Translations under genes and position numbers: made by a program
Notes under the pieces: model-generated
Told to the model about the DNA's origin: nothing
Database searches by the model: none
What the model saw: the letters and a program-made list of their open reading frames with translations, nothing else
Shown: one piece after another, positions 46,869 to 59,879 of the stretch
Numbering within the stretch: the stretch's first letter is position 1
How the letters are laid out: each line of letters opens with the position of its first letter
DNA from: Adineta vaga
Taxonomy: Eukaryota > Rotifera
Assembly: GCA_021613535.1 (NCBI GenBank)
Contig: CP075497.1
Span: forward strand, 6,820,001-6,884,000
Direction of reading: 5' to 3'
Length of the DNA: 64,000 nucleotides

Positions 46869-49796
46869 TGTAGAATATGGATTAGCAACAGAAAGTTTAA
46901 GATTTTTAATGCATCTAGAAATTGACGTATATATTTATATAAGAAATATCCTGTTCAAAAAATGACTATTGTGTATAATTTTGTATGACTAATTTCAGTT
47001 TGTATGACAATAGACAATCGTAATTAGCATTATTCATACTACGCCCTTTATTATAGAGAATTAGTAATTTACTATATGAGCAATAGAATACCAATGAAAA
47101 ATAAATACATTCTTTCTATTTAAAGGATGACTCTTCTATTGATGTAAGTAATAAGCTTTGTTTTTCATGTTCATATTACTTCCAAAATCTATATAGCAAC
47201 AGCAGAATAGAAGCAATAATATGAGCAAATTCTGTTGTCTAATATTCATCCAATTGCAGCAAATGAGCTTTTTCTAGTTGTGTGTTAGTGGTTGAAACAG
47301 GAGGCCTTTATTTTCTTCAGTAAGTTTATAAAATGGCAGTTTTCTAGTATACCTTATTTAAAAGAAAATATTTTGATTGTACTATTCAGTAATCACAATT
47401 GAAATTTTACTGTCGACACCTATTTATTAATATCAAGAATGAAATGTAATTGGAAGGAACATGTATTCGATTTATGATTGGCAATTATATTTTGCATTGA
47501 TAGAAAAATGGCATAAACTCCTCGAGATTGAGTACTATTGCTTTATGAAACTTACTTTTCTGTTCCAAATTCCATCTGAAACTCTCGTAAATAAAACGAA
47601 TGGTCCATATTAAATGTATTCATTGCATTTTTTCAGTCTAGTCTCTCTGTACAGAATCTTATAAAAAAAGTGTAATTAACCGTGAACTAATGAAACTGCG
47701 ATATAGACATCAAAATACTTTCTAAATGTATATTTAATCACTTTCAAAAGATTTTATTATTGCGATTGTGAATCACAAGATATATACTATAATATGAAAA
47801 GGATAAATAAGTCATGCTTTATAAAAAGTTGAGAAGAAATTAGTCATCAAATTACGAGTTGTACTATTTCTTTTAAATAGTCAGAAAGATATTCAGATTT
47901 TTATTGAATTACTCATTTTGTTGATAGAGTGAAGTAATATAACGAGTGAACACGATTAGTCAGACTTAGGTCTCCTTCGAATGCATTGTAATTATACTCA
48001 CCTTGTACGGATAATATCACAACGTAAGATATCATATAGGAACCGATAAAAATGGTTATTCTAATCTGATAAATTAATAAACATAACTATCGAAAAATTT
48101 GTTTTTCGACGGCTAAAATAAAATCATTCGAACCATCCATAAAATTGTTATTTATTCGTTGGAACAACTCACTGACTTTTTCCAAATACTTGACAATGAG
48201 CTTGAATTTTGATGGAACAAATTGTTTTAATCATAACGTGTATCGAAGGACGCCAACCAATAATTACTTTCGAGATGCTTGGAAGAAATCATGTAATCAT
48301 GAACCAATTATAAAATACGTCACTTTCATTGCTTTTCTTGGTAACGACTTGTATACGTTTCTCTTCAAATATAAATTAAGTTCGACAGTATCATAGTTTA
48401 ATATTAAATATACCAATAGTTAGTTACTCCAGAAACCATTTCTCATGAATATTTTTTGTCACGATAGAATCTAAAGATTATACTTCATCCATACTCTTTT
48501 AATCGTTGATTTACTCTCTTATTCTCTGACTATAACCATAGAATATTTGTATATCGTTAAATTAGCAAGACAAATACACGATTGAATCGATATAGATAAA
48601 AATCATCTCTATAAAGAAGAAAACATACGCTATTTCCTTTGCCAGAATCATTATAAATGCGTATGTACTTTTTATATCTACTTCCCTTAGTTGGTTTTTT
48701 CCAACTTGATTAAATCAATAAGAAAATAAAAAGGGTGCCAAGGATGAATATGTTCATCGAAATTCCTGTTTTTGTTTGCACATTTTTATTCAATTACATT
48801 AATATGGACTGTTTTTTATATTGTACGATATTAAAATTATATACAATGCACATTGAATAGTTGAACAATAGAAAAGAGTTTTATTGCATTTTATAATGAG
48901 ACGATTCTAAAATTATTTCATATCCAATAGAAAATGAGATCTGATGCTTCGAGTTTGACTTTTATATTTCAGAGCTGTAAAAGTAAGTGTCGCTTTAAGT
49001 GAATACAGGTAGGTGAATAATAGTGGATTAAAGCAACTTTTCTCGATCAGTTTTGATTGTTCCAATATAAACTGCAATCGATATATTAAATAAATATTGA
49101 AATATTATACTTAATATTTGTGTTAGACAATTATTGACATCGAACTTTGAGGATTGTCAGATACAAAATATGGATGAATCACAGCGTTCGATAGATACAC
49201 TAATAATTCAACTGTCAACCAACTATTGAACACAATAATTTCAAATAGATTGTTCATACCATTTCATAATGTCCAATGGTACGAATAACACATGTTACAT
49301 TGATCTGAAACTTTAGATTTTTATTAATTCTAATGGCTTTTCATTTGTTATATGTTACACTATCGACGCTCGACTAGTTATGATTAATTATATTTTATTA
49401 ATATTTTTGTAGTGACGAATGGTTTATTCACGTGTTTCAAATGATAAAGTACACGATAAAACCAACAGGTGACTGACTAATCATGTATACTTGAAAACGT
49501 ATGCAATCCAAGAACAGATGATAAATGACATGTGATATACACATGTCTCTCAAAGTTTCTCAATATTTGAAATCGTGAGCACTGAAGAAAACAAAAGTCT
49601 AATATATATTCTCTTCATTATTCACTTTTATTAATTCTTGATTTTATTCTTACTTTAAATAAATGAGAACATCAGGTGACGTTTTTATTATAAGTATAGT
49701 ATTTAAATGTATCGAAGTCTCGTTTATTTTGATTCGTAAAACATTAAAAGATGGAAAGCACAATTAGGTACAGTAAAGTTATTTTCTAACACTTTT
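46869..49796. other. Intergenic region between the two TRAF genes
   Basis: 2.9 kb, AT-rich. It holds one copy of a hairpin motif at 48690-48705. The open frame at 48145-48396 shows no motif and is not called. Confidence 0.6.
48690..48705. repeat. Hairpin motif GTTGG-T6-CCAAC, perfect copy 1
   Basis: Inverted repeat of five bases around six T. It recurs at 52178-52193 (perfect) and, imperfectly, at 51517-51531 and 52146-52162. Confidence 0.8.
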
Positions 49797-51277
49797 TCAA
49801 AAATTCAATAAACTAGCCAAAAGTGGCATTTCTTCTGCGTTGAGATAATCGAAAAACACTCTTATAAAAAAAGTATTGTCTTGTAAATAAATACTATTTG
49901 CACCAATCAGATTACTCAACAAGGAAAATTTCACTACATCCATTTCAGTATTCATCAAGCTGACTGGACGAACAAGTGATGACGAATTTGAATCAGGTGT
50001 TATCTTCGATATGATATGTTTTCGTTGTCCAGATTGATCACATAAGCATATGAAAATATTGTATGGAAATGGAAAGATTAATAAGGGATCATATTCTCCA
50101 CGAAGTAATGAAAGAGAAACTGATAAATATTGTTGATTGTCATCTTCGTAATCAAGTGTTGAGAATGTACGTAGAATAAATGAATAACCAAAGACTGTTG
50201 TTTTGAAAACAGGTGAAATTAGAGAAAATGCTGAGCTGATATCATTGTGAGGTAAACTAAAAGGAAATATCACAGCACCATTATGATTCATTATTGTACA
50301 ATTATGAGATTGAGGCGAAATAATATAATTAATGATTTCCATTTGACTATTTTGAAAACCTGGTTGAATACTAGCCAGCACTGGTTCTACTCCTCCATAT
50401 GACATAGAGTCAATGTTTTGAACAATAGCACCTGAGTTTCGATCTGTTTCACAAAATTGTTGATTGTTCGGGCCTGCATATTGAATATTGAAATCGATCA
50501 GTGATTTTTGATGCTTTTCCAACGAATCATGCATTTTTCTATCAGACCATTTTATCTGTATCATGCAAAAGCAGTCATCTTAGAAAACGATATGCTCTGT
50601 ATAATATCATCACTTACCACTTCACCACAGCCAGGTAAATCACATCTTACACGTCGATATTCACACAGCTCTTTTCGATGTTCTTCTACACAGTTTACCG
50701 TCACAAAACACTTATGACAATCAACACATTCAAACACTGCATGTTCTTTCTCTAAATGATTCTATCACAGCAACAACAACAACAACAACAAAGATAGTAT
50801 CAAATGAGCATCTGTGTACATTTAGGTAACATACGAGATAGTTTTGATATGATCCATTCCAAGAACATGCATAGCATTCGAGTTGAAGAGCGTTGAGTTC
50901 TCGTTCTGCACCTCGATCAGGATGAACCTATTCATCAACATTATTCATTGTGATGCAAATAGATGATTAATGATGGTCTTACTTGTCTTTGTGATAGGTG
51001 TGTGTCACAGAATTGACAAATGAATGGTTGACTAGAAGAAGAAATAGCGTTGTGTATATTAGGAGTATATATTCGATTGAATAGAACGATTTGATTGTTA
51101 CTTATTCGATAGTGTTGTTTTTGAACACCATCTACACAATCGAATGCCACAGCATAGTAGTTGTGTAGGATATTGTAATAATAGTTGACATCGTTGACAG
51201 AATAGATGAACGTTGATTTGTTGACGGTTGCGAACATTTGTACCGCCAAATAAATAATTGGGATTGACTAATGGCAT
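49797..51277 (-). CDS. TRAF-type protein copy B
   Basis: Tandem paralogue of copy A. Exons are 51277..51102, 51031..50983, 50927..50835, 50761..50618 and 50555..49797 (1221 bases, 406 residues). The RING-like and zinc-finger exons and their three introns are almost identical to copy A. The linker after the fingers is different: a Gln/Asn/Ser-rich segment (KWSDRKMHDSLEKHQKSL..) instead of a long coiled coil. The MATH core is nearly identical to copy A again. The C-terminal end diverges (MDVVKFSLLSNLIGANSIYL..) and looks more like a standard TRAF-C end. Its role in TNF/Toll-type signalling is inferred from the family. Confidence 0.9.
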
Positions 51278-51516
51278 TCTAGCTGTATCTCTGATGGTCT
51301 TGAAATCGTGCCTTAGAAAATTTTCTATAGATCTGTAAATGAACAGAGTACATTAAGATATCAAAGTTTTTTTGAACGATACTGAAAACATATGATCTGT
51401 GGTCATAGATAGCAATGGCTTTGATATATGAGCACAACCTTCAAATGTACTGATTCACCTTTAGCTCGCTCTACATTCTTGCACGTTCTTCAATGATTTG
51501 ATTTTCACGTCGTCAC

Positions 51517-51531
51517 TGGGTTTTTTCCAAC
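51517..51531. repeat. Hairpin motif, imperfect copy
   Basis: GGG-T6-CCAAC version, about 240 bases upstream of the TRAF copy B start. Confidence 0.7.
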
Positions 51532-52145
51532 TTGAGCGAATCAAATAGATTATTGCAAAATACACTTTATTCGTAAAAGTATTGCATAGTTAAAAGCGTT
51601 TTCTCGGACATACATTGCTGTAATCACATTATTAAAATTATGTTCTTTTACTTTTCGACAGGATAAACTAAGAATTACTATACGATATCAATTCCGTTGG
51701 TCAAGAGTTGTAATTTTGATATGGCAGCTGAGACTGTCAAACTTTTCTCTTAATAACAAATATTTGACATTAACGAGATTCGACATTTGATTGAAATCAA
51801 GTATAAACAATACTCCTAGACGAATAATACTATAGAATGTAAAAATGTATTTTTGAATATTTGTAGATATGTGAGAACTGAGAATGAATGTACACCTTAA
51901 AATACCGAAAGTATGTATATTTCTCCTCACAACATCATAGATTTGACGATGTATGGAAAAAACATTTTATTTCAAATATTTATTATTATTTTAATAGAAA
52001 AATTCACTCTTCAATGGCCTAAACAATTCTTATTATTAATCTCAATAAAACGTAGCTTACCATATGTTAATTCAACTATTTTCACTCATTAAATGAGTGT
52101 TAGTGTATTTGTCTATTAAAGACTTCATTACGATTATTCATTGAA

Positions 52146-52193
52146 GGTGGTTTTTTCCAACCGATCTCCCACACATGGTTGGTTTTTTCCAAC
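52146..52193. repeat. Two hairpin motif copies, 16 bases apart
   Basis: An imperfect copy at 52146-52162 (GGTGG-T6-CCAACC) and a perfect copy at 52178-52193 (GTTGG-T6-CCAAC), the latter flanked by CATG on both sides. Confidence 0.8.
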
Positions 52194-53174
52194 ATGAGTA
52201 ATACAAAAACGAGAAGAACATCACCTTGCTGTATAGCGATATAATATTCATGATGCATATTTTCCCGTTTACTTTACGAATAGATATAATGTGTTACAAA
52301 AAAGTTATAAAAATGATGACAATAATTTCATATGCCAAAGCTCATCATATCTGCGACTTTACTAAAGACTAGAGAAAGATAAGACTCTTTAAATTTAAAA
52401 AACTTATACAATGAAAAGTCATCGAATCGGTTAGACTTCGTTTATCGTTGAATGACAAAATAAAATCAAAATTAGAACAGTCTTTTGTATTCTCCACTTG
52501 AAAATTCTTATGTCAGCAACTGATATCAACAATCATTTTGTTTAAAAATTATATTAAGAAATACTTACATATATTGTCATATATTGAGATAATTGCAGTA
52601 CAGCTCCATCTCTAAATGGCACCAGTACTTCTTATCTTTAGTTTATATTTCAGGCCTGCTATTATATAAAAATAGTATTTGGAGCAGCCATATGTCGCTT
52701 TCTTCAACGTTAGTGGTAATAAATCAAGTAGCGACAATCAAGCTTCTTTTTCTTATAGCACGTTAGTTAGTCGCCATTCATAAAAAAGAAATTCATTTTT
52801 CATGATGAGATTTTGTAGTGATTCTATACTTCTGTTTGATCGGATTATCATCTACATTTGATTCTTTCTCATTTCACGTACCTACGATACTCATTCCTAC
52901 CCACCCTCAATACCGCCCTTATTCTTTAGGTAAGCTATCATAAGAAAAAAATGAAGATGAAGAAATATCTTCGTTTGTATTAACACGTGTTTGTATCATT
53001 CTTATGTTCTTCACTTATTTTCATGTTTCTTATCCGATACGTTGTGTATAAACAATCGAAATGATAAGAGTAAAATGAAAAATGCAAGAGAGATATTTAG
53101 AATGATAAACAAACTAAAGAGTCCAGAGGTCACAGCTGCACTATTCTCTTTTGATTGTTTCAGTCTAATTTTAG

Positions 53175-54518
53175 ATGAGTGATCCACTCAAACGCGTCGC
53201 TATTGTTGGCAGTGGTAATTGGTAGGTTGAAGATTTTGTTTTCGGTATTTCATTCTGTTCGAATCACTTAGGGGTTCAACAATTGCCAAAATTGTTGGAA
53301 ATAATATTGCTAAATTCAATACATTCGAAAATGAAATACGAATGTATGTATATGAAGAAATGGTTAATGGACGAAAACTAACTGAAATCATTAATCAAGA
53401 ACATGAAAATGTCAAGTATCTTCCTGGTCATAAATTTTCACCAAATGTGGTAAGTTGTATAAATTAAAATAAGAAAAAAGAAATTGCCTTCGGAAATCAA
53501 TTCTATTCAGGTTGCATATTCAGACGTCATTGAAACCGTAAAAGATGCTGATATTTTATTATTTATTTTACCACATCAATTCGTCGAACGAACATGTAAT
53601 GCAATCAAATCACATGTGAAAAATACTGCATTTGCTGTTTCATTTTCAAAAGTATATATATTGTTTGACAAAATACAAGAGAAAAATAAAACAATTTATC
53701 ATTCAGGGTTTTTATGTTGGAAAAGATAAACATGTTGATTTGTTATCATCAGTAATCAGTCGATTACTTGAAATTCCTTGTTATGTATTGATGGGTGCAA
53801 ATATTGCAACTGAAGTTGCTGCTGGTACATTTTGTGAAGCAACTGTTGGTTCACGTAATTATGAACATGGACAATTGATTAAAGGTCTTATTCAAACAGA
53901 TGAATTTCGTATTGTTATCAAACCAGATACAGAAGTTATTGAAGTTCTCGGTGCATTAAAAAATATTGTTGCTGTTGCAGCAGGTTTTTCTGATGGATTA
54001 GGTTTTGGTGATAATACGAAAGCAGCAGTTATTCGTCTTGGTCTAAAAGAAATGGTGAAATTTTGTGAAGAATTTTTTCCTGGTTTGTCTTTCATTTTGA
54101 ATAACGAATATATTCAATGCATCTTCATTTTTCTTTATAGGACATCATCCTCAAATCTTTTTAGAATCATGCGGTGTTGCTGATTTGGTTACGACTTGTT
54201 ATGGTGGTCGTAATCGTAAAGTTGCTCTGCTGCATTTGTAAAAACTGGTAAAGATATCAGAACACTTGAAGAAGAAATGCTCAATGGACAAAAACTACAA
54301 GGACCAGATGCTGCTGCTGAAGTTCAAGAATGGCTCAAAGAAAAAGGACAAGCAAATAAGTATGATATAATCTGCTAATTATAATTCTCTCTTTTTAAGA
54401 TGAATATTTATTTATATTTAGATTTCCCTTATTTGCAGCTGTTCATGATATATGTGAACGACGACTTGAACCAAAAGAATTAATTAATGCACTTCGTTAT
54501 CATCCAGAATTTTGGTAA
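53175..54518 (+). pseudogene. GPD1: NAD+-dependent glycerol-3-phosphate dehydrogenase with a one-base frameshift
   Basis: Cytosolic enzyme interconverting dihydroxyacetone phosphate and glycerol 3-phosphate. Exons are 53175-53221, 53272-53449, 53511-53651, 53707-54082, 54141-54359 and 54422-54518. Visible: Rossmann motif IVGSGNWGSTIAK, LPHQF, the catalytic Lys region ([24 protein letters not shown]), and GGRNRKV. After G-G-R-N-R-K-V-A, at about 54224-54227, the frame shifts by one missing base and meets TAA at 54238. One base further along, the frame continues cleanly (AFVKTGK..EEMLNGQKLQGP) through the last intron to TAA at 54518, for a family-normal 352 residues. No intron explains it. It is either a recent null allele or a base-call error. 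ATG directly follows an AG acceptor. Confidence 0.9.
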
Positions 54519-55343
54519 ATGTCATATAACTAGTCAAGTCAAATGCAAGATTCTATGTCAAAGGAACAATTCGAAATTTTATCCTTTTGTTTTATTTAGT
54601 GTAGTTCTTTAAGACAAGGTGTTTTCTTTTCATTTTTTCTTTGTATTCTTTTCAAACCATCATCATCGTCTTCCGGTAATCAGACGAATAATAATTGGTG
54701 CTCTTGAATAAATATATATATACATATTATAAAGAAAAAAAAGCAATCATAACCTCTTATGTTTTAGTATTTCAAGGAGAATTGGATCAAATTCCTTACA
54801 ACGTTATCTTTCTACTTTCTTTGCATTTGCATATACTCGAAAGGTATAGTTTCACTTCTCCAGCCATGAATAATTCCTATTTAACAAATGCGTCCCGCGA
54901 CTCCATTTGAAAAATTAAGAAACAGTTTCTTTTTCTAAGTTTTACACTTAATAAATTCACAGACTAAAAAGAGAAAAAACTCATATCGTATGTGTAATTC
55001 CACATCATACATAATCAGTATGTGGATGGATAGAAAAAACACGCTGAGTTTTTTTTTCTCTTTCTTCATTCATGTTATAATTTGACAAAAAAGAAAAAGA
55101 AATAGAAAGACATGAGATGAGATTGCTCATTCTCAAGTAAGAAATGTTGTCTTGGTGAAGTTGTTTTTCTCTCTCTCTCTCTTTTTCTTTCTATAAATAG
55201 TCAAAAGAAAAAGTAACGTACTTTTATTCCAGTAAAGTTTTAGTTGTACTATTATTTGCCGACCTCAATTAAGGTTTACTTGACAAAAAAGAGTTTTTAT
55301 TTCATAAATTCTCACGAAATATTCACGAGTGATTAGTTTTACA
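54519..55343. other. Intergenic, no gene seen
   Basis: 3' region of GPD1 and upstream of the EF-hand gene, with a CT-rich run at about 55170-55185. The 54695-54910 frame is not supported. Confidence 0.6.
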
Positions 55344-55947
55344 ATGCCGACTAAAATGAACAAAGAAGAAATAAAAAAAGTATGTGAAATGTTTATGAAT
55401 TGATGGTAGCATAGATTCTACGTTTATGTTTAGTTATTTAAAGAGTTTGATAATGGAAATGGACATTTATCATTAGCAGAAATCGATCGAGCTATTACTC
55501 ATTATCATCCAGAACTTGGAACGAACAAAAAAGCTATTATGCGAGCGTATAAGGAAGCAGATACAAGTGGCGTAAGAGATTTCATAAGGTTTCTTTGTTT
55601 CGAATAAGTTTCGTTTTGGTTTTCTTTGTAGAATGGTTTTGTTGAATTACGAGAATTTCAAAAAATTGTTGAACTACTTATTTATTACAATGAAATAAGT
55701 CAAATCTTCGAAGAACTAGATACAAATGATGATCATCGTATTAGTTTTAGTGAATTTAAAAGAGGTTTTAGTTTGATGAATGAAGAAGATTTGGATGAGA
55801 GTTATTTACGACAAGAATTCAATCGAATTGATACTAATCGAGGTGGCTTTATTTTATTTGATGAAGTAAGATCATGTTAAGAAATTTCTTTTTCTTATTG
55901 TCTAATTTTAGTTTTGTATGTACATGGCAAATCGAAAAGTGAAATAG
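55344..55947 (+). CDS. EF-hand calcium-binding protein, calmodulin-like
   Basis: Exons are 55344-55379, 55434-55571, 55632-55865 and 55912-55947 (444 bases, 147 residues), all phase 0. Four EF-hand positions are visible. Loop 1 (FDNGNGHLSLAE) is one residue short and probably weak. Loop 2 (DTSGNGFVELRE), loop 3 (DTNDDHRISFSE) and loop 4 (DTNRGGFILFDE) have the 12-residue spacing and Glu at position 12; in loop 3 the usual Gly is His. Length and two-lobe layout match calmodulin or troponin C, but the sequence is well diverged from calmodulin. It is probably a lineage-specific Ca2+ sensor, and its target is unknown. Confidence 0.88.
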
Positions 55948-56506
55948 AACTAGTCATACGAAAACAATAATAAACGTTTAGATTTTGAATGTTGTTATAT
56001 ATCTAGAAAAACAGCTTATTGTGATTATTCTTAATAATAAATAATATCTATACGTTCTTCATAATAATTATCGAAGTTTTTTACCAATTTCAAATTTTCT
56101 CAAAAGAAGAAATATATTACATTGAATTGTCGACACTTGAGAACATTTCAAAATGCTGTAATAATATGTTGAATAGTTGTTGCTATGTACTTCAGAAAAG
56201 TAATTAAACAAACAACTATTAAGTTATTCATCGAATCCTATGTTGTTCGTCGATTGATATATTTAGCCGAATAAAGATCATTTCTTCTTTTCAATTGTCT
56301 CACTATTGCAACAAAAGGTTAGACATTTCTTTTTGTTTATTTTGCTTTTTATTTAATATTATAATTGAAATAAAAACAGAACAGTGTAGTGTGCTGTCCA
56401 CCCACACCCTCATGATCACCTTAACCATCAGGTTAAATGTGACATGATTTTATATTTCAAAATCAATGTCAAGTACAACTTATAAATATAATCAAATACC
56501 ATGAGT
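55948..56506. other. Intergenic, no gene seen
   Basis: Convergent 3' flanks of the EF-hand gene and GPCR 1. Nothing else supported. Confidence 0.6.
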
Positions 56507-57559
56507 TTATGTCAAGTCTATAGTTGAATCATCAGAAATTGGAACAACTTGATTGTTTAGTGTTGGTCGTTTACAGTATAATTTCCCAATTTTTTTGAAT
56601 AAAACACTTTTAACTTGACGACGATATCGTCGAGATGAAATAATGAATAAATAGAAGGAACACTATACAAAAATATATAGAATAGCAAACTTATCAAACA
56701 TACTCATTGAACTACATACTGAATTATTGATGTAAAGAAATGAGATAGTTATGGCCCCAATGAGTTGTAGAGAAGCTGCTCGAATTAAATCATTTCGATC
56801 AGTTGGTGAAATTAAAGTATAAATTCGTTGAATAGTATATGGAAAAGTCAATAAACTAACAAAAATAACTCGAATGAATATCATTGAAGTCATTTGTCGA
56901 TCAAGTCGACGTCGAATAATTGGCATTTGACGTCGAATGATTCGACGAACATTCGTAAAAGCTAAAAAACTAAAGAATGATGAGATCAAAATTGGTAACA
57001 AACCACTTAAGATTGGATAATATACATATGTAATATAAGTCAGGAGTGCATCATTATATACATTGCAACCAGTAATTGGATGAATTTCTAAAAAAACAAT
57101 CACTGGTGTGCCATGTAATATCCAAATAATCACGGCTGATAATGTTAAATATTGAGCTAATTTAAGTGAACTCATTTGTCTTACATATGGACGAGAATTT
57201 GTTGATAAATACTGATCAATAGCAGCAAAACATATAATTGTTAAAGAAATAAGAGCAAATAATTGACCAAAGAATTGTCTTAATTTACACCAAATTGCGG
57301 ATGTTTGTGATGGATCATAATTAAATGCATTTATACCAATACGAAATGTAAAGGGTATGAGCAATGTTAGACTATTGATAATCGATTCGGAAATCAGATA
57401 AAACGCCGATGAATTTTGTCGTAAAAGTTTTAAATTGGATATTGTTATTATATTGCATATATTGCCAATAAGACCACCAAATAAAATAATAAAACTGACA
57501 TAAATTGTATAAGTTTGCGATATAGAAAGAATTGTTTGTGCTTTCATCAATGTTGACAT
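56507..57559 (-). CDS. Rhodopsin-like GPCR 1
   Basis: Seven-helix receptor. Exons are 57559..56720 and 56662..56507 (840+156 = 331 residues plus TAA). The helix 1 motif GGLIGNICNI is present. In helix 3 the DRY motif is replaced by D-Q-Y (CFAAIDQYLST); the WCKLR Cys before helix 3 pairs with GCNVY in loop 2. Helix 7 ends INNS, then the 57-base intron, then CSFYLFIISSRRYRRQV, a variant of NPxxY followed by helix 8. The tail is short and basic and ends D-S-T-I-D-L-T. The ligand is unknown; peptide-type receptors are the nearest guess. The open frame running past the splice donor at 56720 is read-through. Confidence 0.9.
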
Positions 57560-58142
57560 CGTTCTTTTCAGCCTATGAGATGATTGAGTATTTTATAAAA
57601 GTGTTAAGAAACTTGATATATATATATATATATATATACATGGTTAGCATGTTGTCTCAAAAGACTGATTAGAATTAAAATTAATGGAGATTTTATAACT
57701 TTCTTTTAGTTAATTGAAAAGAAAAATAATTTTTGCATAATGGGATAAATGACAATGTATTTTATGACCTGGTAATTTGAAAATATCTTTAGTATGATAA
57801 GTTGACGTTTCGGTAATCATCGAAAGCAAAAACAGCAGTAGAGAAAGTTTTAGAGTACCATGAATGTAAATCTCTTCTACTTAGATTAGTCAATGTTCAT
57901 ATTTAAAAAAATTGTTTGACAGAATGAAATGATGTTAAGCGTTTTTGATCGTATACTTTACGTACGATTTTCAGTATATAAAATTGAGCTGCTTTCTTAT
58001 CTCTATTTTTCATTAAGAAAAAGAAGCTTATTTACATAAATTTATCTTTTAGATAATAAATATAGTTTGGTACAGTAATCTTCTCATCATGTTGTTTGTC
58101 AGCTGACATTCACGAGATTTTCTCTGCCCATAAGAATAAGTT
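57560..58142. other. Intergenic, no gene seen
   Basis: Spacer between GPCR 1 and GPCR 2 with a TA microsatellite at about 57616-57638. Confidence 0.6.
57616..57638. repeat. TA dinucleotide microsatellite
   Basis: Alternating T/A tract about 60 bases upstream of the GPCR 1 start. Confidence 0.85.
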
Positions 58143-59195
58143 CTAATCCATTTCTACACTGGATATATGTGATATTGGGGATATTCGATTTCCATGTACA
58201 GTTTTATTGCAAAACATTCGCCAGTATTTTTTCACAAGAACATATCGAACTTGTCGACGGAATCGTGCTGAAGAGATGAGAAATAGATAAAACGATCCCT
58301 AGAAGAAAGAAAAAAAGAACCAACCAACAAACAAATAATAACTACGAAGAGTAAGTTCATTACATACGGAATAATTCAAAAAAAATAAAGAAATTGCTAT
58401 TGATCCAATTAAATCTGTAATTGCTCTGGAAAGTGAATCTTTTTGTGATATTTGACTTTGTATTGTATATATACGATGAATAACATAAGGTAATGTGACA
58501 GCTACACAAAAAGCAACACGAACGATAATCATCGCAGTTAATTGTCGATCAAGTCGTCGTCGAAAGATTGGTATTCGACTTCGTAAAACAGAACGAACAT
58601 TATAATACGCTAATATAGCAAATATTGACATAATTATAATTGGTAAGAATCCAGTCAGTATAAGATAATAGACATATGTGACATAAATAACAAATTCACT
58701 ACTTACAGATGCACATCCATTTCGTGTTTGATTGTTCATAAAAATTAGAAATAGAACTCCATGTAAACCCCAAGTAATTGTAGCAATACATGTAAGATAA
58801 TGTGCAAGTTTAAGTGTACTTAATTGTTTTAAATAGGATTGAAAACTTGTCGATAGATACTGATTAATTGCAGCAAAACAAACAATAGTTAACGAAAGAA
58901 GTGTACAACTTGTTGCAAATAGATATCGTATTTTACACCATAGAACTGATGTTTGTGTAAGATCATTATCAAAACCATTGATAGCAATACGAGAACTAAA
59001 TGATATAAGTAAATGAACACAATTTACAATTGATTCAGTTGTTAGATAGAAAGCAGATGGATTATTACGAAATCGTCTTGAACTTGTAAAAATAAGAATA
59101 TCAACGATATGACCAAATATACCTCCAAATAATATAATAAAACTGACCAGAACTGTATAATATCGAGAAATACGTAAGATCTCCTCTTCTATCAT
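58143..59195 (-). CDS. Rhodopsin-like GPCR 2
   Basis: Exons are 59195..58368 and 58298..58143 (828+156 = 327 residues plus TAG), with the intron at the same helix 7 codon as in GPCR 1 and 3. Helix 1 reads GGIFGHIVDI, so the usual Gly-Asn of helix 1 is Gly-His. The helix 3 end is N-Q-Y (CFAAINQYLST), so the acidic residue of the DRY motif is also lost. The disulphide pair is in WCKIR and NGCAS. Helix 7 is LNYS|GSFYLFLISSARFRRQV. It is more diverged than its neighbours, and residual ligand signalling is uncertain. It is co-directional with GPCR 1 and probably a tandem duplicate. Confidence 0.88.
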
Positions 59196-59879
59196 AATGT
59201 TTTATGTTTAATTTAGGATACTATTTTATAAATATAAAGAATTGGCACGGAGAAATCTCATATAACATCATCGTCATTGATGGAATTAATTGAAAAGATA
59301 TTCTGATACATTAGATATGAAATTTCGAATTGAAAATTTATTAAAAAATATAATAGGAAAAGTCGTATCAATAATGAATCATCTTTCAGAAAGTGTCCTT
59401 AGAGTAGAGATTGTTTAATCACAAATGGTTACATCTTTTGCAAAGAGATACTTTTCAAACTATTTCCATATCGAGATTAAAAACACATTTTTATAGGTTT
59501 AGAAATCATTTATTTTCTTTCGATTAAATACAAAATATAAATAATCGTTATTGAATGTGATCATAGTCTTTTTTTTCATCGAGTTATAAGATTAATCTAG
59601 CTGCTGATGAAACATAATATTTCGAGTATAATGCAAGTTTTGAATGCATTAATATAGATTATATTAATTTTGCACTCCATATCAACAGAATAAGAAAGAT
59701 ATTTGTTCGTAATAAATAAATATTTGAAATTCCTCTATAAGATATAACCACCAATAGAAACATTCAAAGAAAACAATAGATTTAAAGAAAAGAATATGTT
59801 ATATTCAGTTGACTTTAGCCTATCGTTTATATCGTTTCATACTGATATACACTATATCTAGGTTAAAAAATAGATTAAT
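59196..59879. other. Intergenic, no gene seen
   Basis: Upstream regions of GPCR 2 (minus) and the deaminase gene (plus). A CTATATCTAG acceptor-like site at about 59852-59861 precedes the deaminase ATG. Confidence 0.6.

Larger units (their letters stand above)
51278..53174. other. Intergenic, no gene seen
   Basis: 1.9 kb upstream of TRAF copy B and GPD1 (divergent starts). It holds three hairpin-motif copies. Open frames at 51688-51930 and 52991-53182 have no motif; the second overlaps the 5' region of GPD1. Confidence 0.6.

Noticed and set aside
48145-48396. 83-residue open frame between the TRAF genes
   Set aside because: No homology that I recognise, and no splice partners.
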